Shown here piece by piece: positions 1-5,225 of a DNA stretch of 5,225 nt. Positions within the stretch are counted from its first letter, which is position 1, and the number at the start of each line of letters is the position of its first letter. The stretch spans positions 1 through 5,225 of the forward strand of contig JAGUUF010000283.1 of assembly GCA_020063545.1 (NCBI GenBank), written 5' to 3'. Made by a program: the position numbers and the translations under genes. The notes below the pieces were generated by a model that saw only the letters and a list, made by a program, of their open reading frames with translations, was not told the DNA's origin and ran no database searches. Source of the DNA: Cytophagales bacterium (GTDB lineage: Bacteria; Bacteroidota; Bacteroidia; Cytophagales; Cyclobacteriaceae).

Positions 1-111
1 AAACTTAACCTCACCTTTAACAAAGCCCAACAGCGCGAAGTAACGGTTGCACTGAGCAACACCTTCGGTTTTGGCGGTCACAACTTTTCCATCCTGCTCA
101 AAAAGGTTTGA
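1..111 (+). CDS. fabF: Beta-ketoacyl-ACP synthase II (FabF), C-terminal 36 residues only
   Basis: The reading frame is open from base 1 and stops at TGA 109-111, so only the last 36 residues are present. They contain NTFGFGGHN (bases 58-84), the glycine- and phenylalanine-rich loop near the C-terminus of KAS II enzymes that carries the gatekeeper Phe beside the active site. The ending FSILLKKV is also typical. FabF condenses malonyl-ACP with a growing acyl-ACP in the cytoplasmic fatty acid elongation cycle. The catalytic Cys and both His residues lie upstream of the window. FabF is preferred over FabB because rnc follows directly; acpP-fabF-rnc is a widely conserved order, so acpP probably lies just upstream. 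The family is certain, the FabF/FabB split slightly less so. Confidence 0.9.
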   Translation, partial: KLNLTFNKAQQREVTVALSNTFGFGGHNFSILLKKV

Positions 112-153
112 AATCCTTTTTACCTGATGCCCCGCCATCTGCCATTTTCGTAT

Positions 154-161
154 TATCTTTC
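154..161 (+). promoter_or_regulatory. Weak candidate -7 element before rnc
   Basis: TATCTTTC resembles the Bacteroidota -7 consensus TAnnTTTG, with five of six defined bases matching. It sits about 28 bases before the rnc GTG. No TTG or TTTG element is seen at the expected distance of about 19-21 bases upstream, so it may be chance. If real, it would give rnc-nadE a promoter of their own besides read-through from fabF. The remaining 112-189 gap shows no hairpin or terminator. Confidence 0.2.
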
Positions 162-189
162 GTACCGGTAACACGAATTCAGCGCAGTT

Positions 190-930
190 GTGTGGCGTTT
201 ACTTAAAATCCCCAAGAACAAATCCACCACCGATAAGAAACTTATTACCGCCATACAAACTGTGGCGGGCTTTACGCCTTCAAACCTGGCATTGTACCGC
301 CTGGCAACCGTACACAGTTCCATCGCCAAAGAAAACGGCCAGGGCTTTAAGGAAAGCAACGAGCGCCTGGAATACCTGGGCGATGCCATACTGGGGGCAG
401 CCGTGGCTGATTACCTGTTCATGAAATTTCCATACAAGAGCGAGGGCTTTCTAACCGAAATCCGTTCGCGCATTGTTAACCGCGAATCGCTAAACCTGCT
501 CGCCCGGAAGATTGGTATCGGCTCCATTGTGCAATTCGACCAGAAAAATACCCAACTGCAGCAGGTTATTCTGGGTAATACGCTGGAAGCGATTGTCGGG
601 GCCATTTACCTTGACAAGGGCTACCTCCGCTGCAAACGGTTTGTTATTAACAAACTGATTGTGCCCCACTACAACATTGAAGAACTGGTGGCTACCCATT
701 CCAACTTTAAAAGCAAAGTAATTGAGTGGGGCCAGCGCGAAGGAAAAGAAATAAAGTTTGAAATCGTGAGTATAAAAAAGGGAAGACTGCACAAGGAATT
801 TACCGCACAGGTATTTGTTAACGGCCAGCCTCAGGGTACCGGCCACGGCATCAGCAAGAAAAAAGCGGAGCAGGATGCAGCCTTTAAAACCTGCGAAATG
901 CTGGGCATCCTCACTGAAACTTCGGCTTAA
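190..930 (+). CDS. rnc: Ribonuclease III (dsRNA-specific endoribonuclease)
   Basis: RNase III cuts double-stranded RNA as a dimer in the cytoplasm, maturing rRNA precursors and processing structured mRNAs. The 246-residue product has the two expected domains. The endonuclease domain (about residues 17-158) contains the signature NERLEYLGDAIL at 57-68, giving the acidic residues E58, E61 and D65 (E. coli E38, E41, D45). The second catalytic segment GNTLEAIVGAIYLD (129-142) has E133 (E. coli E117), but position 130 is Asn where E. coli has D114. The dsRNA-binding domain (about 172-238) ends in GTGHGISKKKAEQDAA (216-231), the usual RNA-contacting motif. The GTG at 190 is chosen because an in-frame TAA lies at 169-171 and no other ATG or GTG lies before the conserved core. 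There is no Shine-Dalgarno, as is usual in this phylum. The protein is about 20 residues longer at the N-terminus than E. coli RNase III. It probably shares a transcript with fabF (78 bp upstream) and nadE (33 bp downstream). Confidence 0.97.
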   Translation: MWRLLKIPKNKSTTDKKLITAIQTVAGFTPSNLALYRLATVHSSIAKENGQGFKESNERLEYLGDAILGAAVADYLFMKFPYKSEGFLTEIRSRIVNRESLNLLARKIGIGSIVQFDQKNTQLQQVILGNTLEAIVGAIYLDKGYLRCKRFVINKLIVPHYNIEELVATHSNFKSKVIEWGQREGKEIKFEIVSIKKGRLHKEFTAQVFVNGQPQGTGHGISKKKAEQDAAFKTCEMLGILTETSA

Positions 931-963
931 TTCCCGTTTATTGCAGGCGCATTTCATACCATT

Positions 964-2799
964 GTGAGAAAACTGAAAATTGCCGGGGCAACGCTTAACC
1001 AAACCCCGTTCGACTGGCCGGGCAACTTAACCAACATGGTTAACGCCATTGCCGAGGCTCGTACGCAGCAGGCGGATATCCTGCTGTTGCCCGAACTTTG
1101 CGTAACGGGCTACGGCTGCGAAGATTTTTTCCTGAGCGATTGGGTATCCGCCAGGGCATGGGAAACCTTTATGCAACTATTGCCCCATACCACCGGCATC
1201 ATGGCATGCGCGGGGCTGCCCCTGCGCATTGGCGGAATTACCTACAACGGGGTGGGTGTTATCGGCAATGGCACCATTATGGGCATTACCCTTAAACAAA
1301 ACCTGGCAAAAGACGGGGTGCATTACGAACCCCGCTGGTTCGAGGCCTGGAAGCCCGGTGAGGTGATTGAACTTGAACAGCATGGCTTACCATTCAGGGC
1401 TGGCGACCTGATTTACGAAATGAAGGGCATTCGCTTTGGCTTTGAAATCTGTGAAGATGCCTGGCGCATAAACCGGCCGGGGCACACCCTTTATCAACGA
1501 AAGGTTGATTTAATCCTGAACCCCAGTGCAAGCCACTTTGCCCTGGGCAAAAGCGTGGAGCGCGAAAAGCTGGTAACCGACAGTTCAGCACAATTCAAAT
1601 GCGTGTATGCCTATGTTAACCTGCTTGGCAACGAAGCCGGGCGGATGATTTACGATGGCGACATCCTGGTTGCCCAAAACGGAAAATTGCTGGCACAAAA
1701 TACCCGTTTATCGTTTAAGCCGGTAAATGTACTCTCGTGCGAAGTAGATTTTGATGATGCCACCGCGAGCGCACAAACCGTACTTGCCGACAACAAGGAG
1801 CGCAACGAAGAACTGACGCGCGCAGTAACGCTTGCCCTCTTCGATTACCTGCGGAAAAGCAAAGCTAAAGGTTACGTTGTTTCGCTTAGTGGCGGGGCCG
1901 ATTCTGCCACGTGCACCGTTATGGTTGCCGAAATGATAAAGCGCGCTTCGGCCGAGCTGGGATGGGAAAAATTTTCACGCCTTATTTTCCATGATGATGC
2001 TGTAACAACATATCAGGAAGCGGTGCAGCGGCTATTAACAACTGCTTACCAGTCAACCCAAAATTCATCATCCACAACCTATGAAGCAGCCCGGCAGTTA
2101 GCCGAATCGGTCGGAGCCGTGTTTTACCACTGGACGGTAAGCGATGAGGTACAATCTTATACTGAAAAAATTGAAACCGCACTGGGGCGGAAACTGGAAT
2201 GGAACACCGATGATATTGCCCTGCAAAATATTCAGGCCCGGGCACGCTCGCCCATTATCTGGCTGCTGGCCAATGTTAAGCAGTACATCTTGCTCACCAC
2301 CAGCAACCGCAGCGAAGGCGATGTGGGCTACTCAACCATGGATGGCGACACCAGCGGAAGCCTCGCTCCCATTTCGGCAATCGACAAGCCCACCATCCTG
2401 GAGTGGCTTAGGTGGGCCGAAAAAACTTTGGGGTACCCGGCCTTGCAGGCGATTACACAGCTAAAACCTACTGCCGAATTAAGGCCCGGTACCCAAACCG
2501 ATGAAGATGACCTGATGCCTTACTCCGTGCTGGTGGCAATCGAAAAGCAGGCGATACACTTGCGAAAGTCGCCTGTTGAGGTGTACCATGCCCTTGTAAA
2601 TACCACCCATAACAGCCGGCATTTAAAAAAACACATCCGCAGGTTTTTTACCCTGTGGGCTGCCAACCAATGGAAGCGCGAGCGGCTGGCCCCCTCCTTT
2701 CACCTTGACGAGATGAATGTTGACCCCCGCACCTGGTGCCGGTTCCCAATCCTCTCATCCGGATTTGAAGAAGAACTGGTTGAACTCGAAAGCCTGTAA
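964..2799 (+). CDS. nadE: Glutamine-dependent NAD+ synthetase
   Basis: NadE amidates deamido-NAD+ to NAD+ using ATP, with ammonia released from glutamine: the final step of NAD biosynthesis, in the cytoplasm. The 611-residue protein has both domains of the glutamine-using form. The N-terminal nitrilase-like glutaminase domain (about 4-265) shows the triad E44 (in LLLPELCVTGY), K116 (in NLAKDGVHYEPRWF) and C163 (in FEICEDAW). The C-terminal synthetase domain (about 285-560) has the ATP-binding loop SGGADSA at 309-315, QNIQARAR at 421-428, and the conserved stretch TTSNRSEGDVGYSTMDGD at 445-462, followed by SGSLAPISAIDKP. PTAELRPGTQTDEDDLMPY (502-520) is also typical. All key residues are present and the length is normal for the two-domain enzyme. 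The start is GTG 964: the rnc stop TAA lies in the same frame 33 bases upstream, and no ATG, GTG or TTG occurs between. It is probably co-transcribed with rnc; no metabolic link between them is evident. Confidence 0.98.
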   Translation: MRKLKIAGATLNQTPFDWPGNLTNMVNAIAEARTQQADILLLPELCVTGYGCEDFFLSDWVSARAWETFMQLLPHTTGIMACAGLPLRIGGITYNGVGVIGNGTIMGITLKQNLAKDGVHYEPRWFEAWKPGEVIELEQHGLPFRAGDLIYEMKGIRFGFEICEDAWRINRPGHTLYQRKVDLILNPSASHFALGKSVEREKLVTDSSAQFKCVYAYVNLLGNEAGRMIYDGDILVAQNGKLLAQNTRLSFKPVNVLSCEVDFDDATASAQTVLADNKERNEELTRAVTLALFDYLRKSKAKGYVVSLSGGADSATCTVMVAEMIKRASAELGWEKFSRLIFHDDAVTTYQEAVQRLLTTAYQSTQNSSSTTYEAARQLAESVGAVFYHWTVSDEVQSYTEKIETALGRKLEWNTDDIALQNIQARARSPIIWLLANVKQYILLTTSNRSEGDVGYSTMDGDTSGSLAPISAIDKPTILEWLRWAEKTLGYPALQAITQLKPTAELRPGTQTDEDDLMPYSVLVAIEKQAIHLRKSPVEVYHALVNTTHNSRHLKKHIRRFFTLWAANQWKRERLAPSFHLDEMNVDPRTWCRFPILSSGFEEELVELESL

Positions 2800-2840
2800 T
2801 CGGCCATTAAGCTGAAAAATCACAATTAATAAAGGCAACC

Positions 2841-2872
2841 TTGAACATAGAACCGTGAACCCTTTATATTTG
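2841..2872 (+). promoter_or_regulatory. Bacteroidota-type sigma-ABfr promoter for lgt
   Basis: TATATTTG at 2865-2872 matches the Bacteroidota -7 consensus TAnnTTTG exactly. A TTG at 2841-2843 (CTTG at 2840-2843 against the fuller consensus TTTG) stands 21 bases upstream, a suitable distance for the -33 element. Transcription would begin a few bases after 2872, leaving a leader of about 30 bases before the lgt ATG at 2911. It lies in the only sizeable intergenic gap of the window (2800-2910) and separates the fabF-rnc-nadE block from the lgt block. The spacer contains GAAC at 2843, 2850 and 2857. No experimental start site is known to me. Confidence 0.75.
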
Positions 2873-2910
2873 CGCCCGTCTGAACGAACCTTTTTTAATT
2901 CGATATACCA

Positions 2911-4023
2911 ATGAGTGAACTTAGTTTTATTATCTGGAATGGCAGCCCCGAAATTTTTTCCATACCTATTCCGTTTCTCGACACAACCCTTACCCTGCGG
3001 TGGTATGGACTATTGTTCGCACTCGGGTTCCTGATAAGCCAGCAGTTGCTGTACTACATGTTTAAAAAAGAAGGCAAGCCCGAAAGCGATGTGGACGTAC
3101 TTACCGTTTATATGGTAGTGGCAACCATTATCGGTGCACGCCTGGGGCACGTGTTCTTTTATGAACCGGCACGTTACCTGGCCAACCCGATTGACATTGT
3201 AAAAGTTTGGGAAGGCGGCCTGGCCAGTCATGGTGCCGCCATCGGTATCCTGTTTGCGTTGTGGCTGTACTCGCGCAGGAAAAAACCCGGTCAAAACTAC
3301 CTGCAAACACTCGACCGGATTGTGATTCTTGTAGCGCTTACCGGTGCACTCATCCGCTTTGGTAACTTTTTCAATTCCGAAATCATCGGCAAGCAAACCC
3401 ACAGCAACAGCGGGGTATTTTTTGCACGTTCCATTACCGACATCCTGAAACGAAAAGACATTTTCACCGATATCCAATACGCCAAAATTCCTGATGAAAA
3501 AGGCATTTATCCGTACCCCCCGATAAAAATCCTTTGCCAGTTTAACAAGGCCAACAACTACACCGAGCCCGACATGAGGCGCTTCCTGGTAAATGAAGTT
3601 GCCGATGTGCTGATGTACAACGGGCGCGTACGCGAGCACATCAGCCAGGGCGATTTTGTGTATGACCTGGTGCAAGACGAAGACGGCACCTGGTATGCCA
3701 TTATCAGCACGCTGGCCGTACCCCGCTACCCGGCACAGCTTTACGAAGCAGCCTCCTGCATTTTACTGTTCATCTTCCTGTTTTGGTTGTGGAGCCGCAA
3801 AAAGGAAAATACAAAACCCGGCCTCATCTTCGGGTATTTTATGGTCATCCTCTGGAGCCTGCGGTTTGCGTACGAGTTTCTGAAAGAACCCCAGGTTGAC
3901 TTTGAAATTGACATGCCGCTCAACATGGGTCAGCTGCTTAGCATCCCCATGGTTATTGTCGGTATCATTATATTGGTGTATGCTTACCGCAATAAAAAGC
4001 AAACGCCAGCGGTAAGTAATTAA
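2911..4023 (+). CDS. lgt: Phosphatidylglycerol-prolipoprotein diacylglyceryl transferase
   Basis: Lgt moves a diacylglyceryl group from phosphatidylglycerol to the lipobox cysteine of prolipoproteins in the inner membrane, the first lipoprotein maturation step. The 370-residue protein shows about seven hydrophobic segments (roughly 30-50, 64-84, 104-121, 133-152, 281-296, 303-321, 341-359). Conserved features are RWYGLLFALGF from residue 30 (Y32 equals E. coli Y26), GGLASHGAA with H107 (E. coli H103), the Lgt signature IRFGNFFNSEIIG at 148-160 with R149, N152, N155 and E157 (E. coli R143, N146, N149, E151), YPAQLYE at 273-279 (E. coli HPSQLYE), and R318 (E. coli R239). It ends with MGQLLSIPMVIVG, as in E. 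coli. The oddity is its length: E157 to Y278 spans 121 residues against 50 in E. coli, so about 70 polar residues are added in the periplasmic part between segments 4 and 5. The ATG at 2911 sits about 30 bases after the predicted transcription start, and the N-terminus aligns with family members. Confidence 0.97.
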   Translation: MSELSFIIWNGSPEIFSIPIPFLDTTLTLRWYGLLFALGFLISQQLLYYMFKKEGKPESDVDVLTVYMVVATIIGARLGHVFFYEPARYLANPIDIVKVWEGGLASHGAAIGILFALWLYSRRKKPGQNYLQTLDRIVILVALTGALIRFGNFFNSEIIGKQTHSNSGVFFARSITDILKRKDIFTDIQYAKIPDEKGIYPYPPIKILCQFNKANNYTEPDMRRFLVNEVADVLMYNGRVREHISQGDFVYDLVQDEDGTWYAIISTLAVPRYPAQLYEAASCILLFIFLFWLWSRKKENTKPGLIFGYFMVILWSLRFAYEFLKEPQVDFEIDMPLNMGQLLSIPMVIVGIIILVYAYRNKKQTPAVSN

Positions 4024-4046
4024 ACCAACCGTTCGGGGTTGGTTTT
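4022..4046 (+). terminator. Perfect 9-bp hairpin overlapping the lgt stop codon; possible terminator or attenuator
   Basis: AAACCAACC (4022-4030) and GGTTGGTTT (4037-4045) are exact inverse complements separated by the six-base loop GTTCGG. The 5' arm begins at the second base of the lgt TAA. The 3' arm ends in a short run of four T (4043-4046), mostly within the stem, followed by ACC, so the U-tract is weak for an intrinsic terminator. The next gene starts only 13 bases later with no visible promoter of its own, so partial termination or an mRNA-stabilising hairpin is as likely as full termination. Confidence 0.5.
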
Positions 4047-4058
4047 ACCGGGTGAAGG

Positions 4059-5225
4059 ATGCTGAACATTTTATGCGGACTGTTTATTTCGGTTGCTGCT
4101 TCGGGATACGATAGCACGGGTGTTGTATATGCCGACTCACTGAAGAAACCGGCTAAAGAAAAAAGAACCAATCCGAAAGACACCACCGGATATTACCTGC
4201 ACATTAACCGGGTTTTTGTTATCGGCAACCGCAGAACTCGCGAACGCATCATCCTGCGTGAACTTACCCTGAAGGCGGGCGATTCGGTACTGACAACCGA
4301 ACTTGCCAGGGTTATTGAAAAAGACAAGAACAAACTCTTTAACCTCGCTCTGTTCAATACAACCAATATCCGAACACTGGAACTTACCCGCGGGCAGGCC
4401 GACCTGCTGGTGGAAGTGGATGAACGGTGGTACACATTTCCGGTTCCGATTTTCCAGTTATCCGACAGAAACTTTAACGAATGGTGGCAAAACTACAACC
4501 ACGATTTAAACCGGATTAACTACGGCCTTAAACTTTACCAGTACAACATGCGCGGACGAAACGAAACACTCATCTTCACCGCGCAGTTTGGCTATGTTAA
4601 CCGTTTCGAATTGCTGTACCGGGTTCCGTATTTCGACAGGCGGCAGAAACAGGGACTGATTTTTGAAAGCGATTACATTGAGGCAAAAAACCTGCCGGTG
4701 CGAACGGTTGATCATAAACTGGATTTTTTGGAGATGCGCAGCCTGCTGCGCAAAACCACGGGCATTGGAATAACGTACACCTACCGCAACAACTTTTACA
4801 AACAACACCGCTGGAAGTACGGGTACCGCACCACCCACATTGCCGATACCGTGGCCCGGATTAACGAAAACTACCTCGGTGCCGAAACCAACCTGCGCCA
4901 GCAGTACGATTTATTCAACTACCAGTTCATAAGCGACTACCGCGATGTGGTGGCGTACCCGCTAACCGGGTACCAGCTGCATGCCCAGGTACAGAAAACC
5001 GGCATCCTGCTTAACAACGACATCAGCAAGTGGGATATATCGGTAAGCTATTCACGCTTTTTCGACCTGAAGAAAGATTTTTTCCTTTCCAACCTTTCGT
5101 TTGCATACTGGAGTAACCGCGAGGACATTCCGTATTTCAATTACGGGGTAATGGGGTACAATAAAATTTTTGTGCGCGGGTACGAGGTGTTTGTTATTGA
5201 AGGGCCCTGGTATGTGTTAAATAAA
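4059..5225 (+). CDS. Omp85/BamA-family outer membrane protein with one POTRA domain, 3' end missing
   Basis: The frame is open from ATG 4059 to the window end, giving 389 residues without a stop. Residues 1-16 form a hydrophobic, signal-like segment with no Lys or Arg. Residues 46-123 fit one POTRA domain: INRVFVIGNRRTRERIILREL, then KAGD, then NKLFNLALFNTTNI and LLVEVDERW, most like the barrel-proximal POTRA of BamA. From about 130 the sequence alternates aromatic and polar residues like beta-barrel strands. RDVVAYPLTGYQL (295-307) matches the Omp85 barrel pattern, and VRGY (372-375) matches the VRGF/Y motif of barrel loop 6. By comparison with the family, roughly 100-150 residues are missing. 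Such proteins sit in the outer membrane and insert or secrete proteins; the client here is unknown. It could be a TamA-like or other accessory Omp85 rather than BamA, which normally has five POTRA domains. The start is fixed by an in-frame TGA at 4053-4055. It lies 35 bp after lgt and is probably co-transcribed with it. Confidence 0.88.
   Translation, partial: MLNILCGLFISVAASGYDSTGVVYADSLKKPAKEKRTNPKDTTGYYLHINRVFVIGNRRTRERIILRELTLKAGDSVLTTELARVIEKDKNKLFNLALFNTTNIRTLELTRGQADLLVEVDERWYTFPVPIFQLSDRNFNEWWQNYNHDLNRINYGLKLYQYNMRGRNETLIFTAQFGYVNRFELLYRVPYFDRRQKQGLIFESDYIEAKNLPVRTVDHKLDFLEMRSLLRKTTGIGITYTYRNNFYKQHRWKYGYRTTHIADTVARINENYLGAETNLRQQYDLFNYQFISDYRDVVAYPLTGYQLHAQVQKTGILLNNDISKWDISVSYSRFFDLKKDFFLSNLSFAYWSNREDIPYFNYGVMGYNKIFVRGYEVFVIEGPWYVLNK

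Noticed and set aside
928..966. Possible RNase III-NadE fusion, as both genes share one frame
   Set aside because: A clear TAA ends rnc after a complete dsRNA-binding domain, and nadE has its own GTG at its normal N-terminus. The shared frame is coincidence.
490..1002. Minus-strand open frame of 170 codons across the rnc 3' half and the nadE start
   Set aside because: It lies opposite rnc, whose domains are unmistakable, and its translation is Cys- and Phe-rich with no recognisable domain. It is a shadow of the coding strand.
2426..2496. Repeated GGTACC-like words in nadE and elsewhere
   Set aside because: They come from frequent adjacent Gly/Tyr/Thr/Pro codons and are not arranged as a repeat array.
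2800..2840. Terminator after nadE
   Set aside because: Only 3-bp complementary arms (GCC/GGC around the stop) and no T-run were found, so no terminator can be supported.
3010..3675. Minus-strand open frame of 221 codons opposite lgt
   Set aside because: The plus strand carries clear Lgt motifs throughout. The antisense translation shows no family features, and long antisense frames are common opposite genes with this codon use.
3969..3976. TATATTGG as a promoter for the Omp85 gene within the end of lgt
   Set aside because: It differs from TAnnTTTG at one key base, and the only nearby TTG (3956-3958) is just 10 bases upstream, far too close for a -33 element.
4506..4838. Minus-strand open frame of 110 codons near the right end
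   Set aside because: It lies opposite the Omp85 barrel, which continues unbroken through it to the window end.

Overview
This window reads as an ordinary core-genome segment of a member of the Bacteroidota, probably from the Cytophagales side of the phylum (the phylum is well supported, the order is only an impression). The reasons are a textbook Bacteroidota promoter (TATATTTG with an upstream TTG) before lgt, the absence of Shine-Dalgarno sequences before the genes, the fabF-rnc gene order, and the style of the NadE, Lgt and Omp85 proteins. All genes lie on the plus strand. I saw no tRNA, rRNA, CRISPR array, insertion sequence or phage gene.

Block 1 (1-2799) is a probable transcription unit: the last 36 codons of fabF (beta-ketoacyl-ACP synthase II, fatty acid elongation), then rnc (ribonuclease III, dsRNA processing), then nadE (glutamine-dependent NAD+ synthetase, last step of NAD synthesis). 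The fabF-rnc gap is 78 bp and the rnc-nadE gap is 33 bp. Both rnc and nadE start with GTG, and in each case an upstream in-frame stop leaves few other choices. I found no convincing terminator after nadE.

Block 2 (2800-5225) starts with a 111-bp intergenic region carrying the promoter. It is followed by lgt (prolipoprotein diacylglyceryl transferase, first step of lipoprotein maturation in the inner membrane). A perfect 9-bp hairpin then begins inside the lgt stop codon. Next comes a gene for a single-POTRA Omp85/BamA-family outer membrane protein, cut off by the window end. Both genes of block 2 serve the cell envelope: Lgt makes lipoproteins, and the Omp85 protein is an outer membrane barrel of the family that inserts or transports proteins. 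The hairpin may reduce read-through from lgt into the Omp85 gene.

Points worth a second look are the Asn in place of a catalytic-site Asp in RNase III, an extra 70 or so residues in the periplasmic part of Lgt, the hairpin overlapping the lgt stop, a 7-bp-phased GAAC motif inside the lgt promoter, and the Omp85 protein's uncharged signal peptide. None of these amounts to a new biological system; this is mostly housekeeping DNA.
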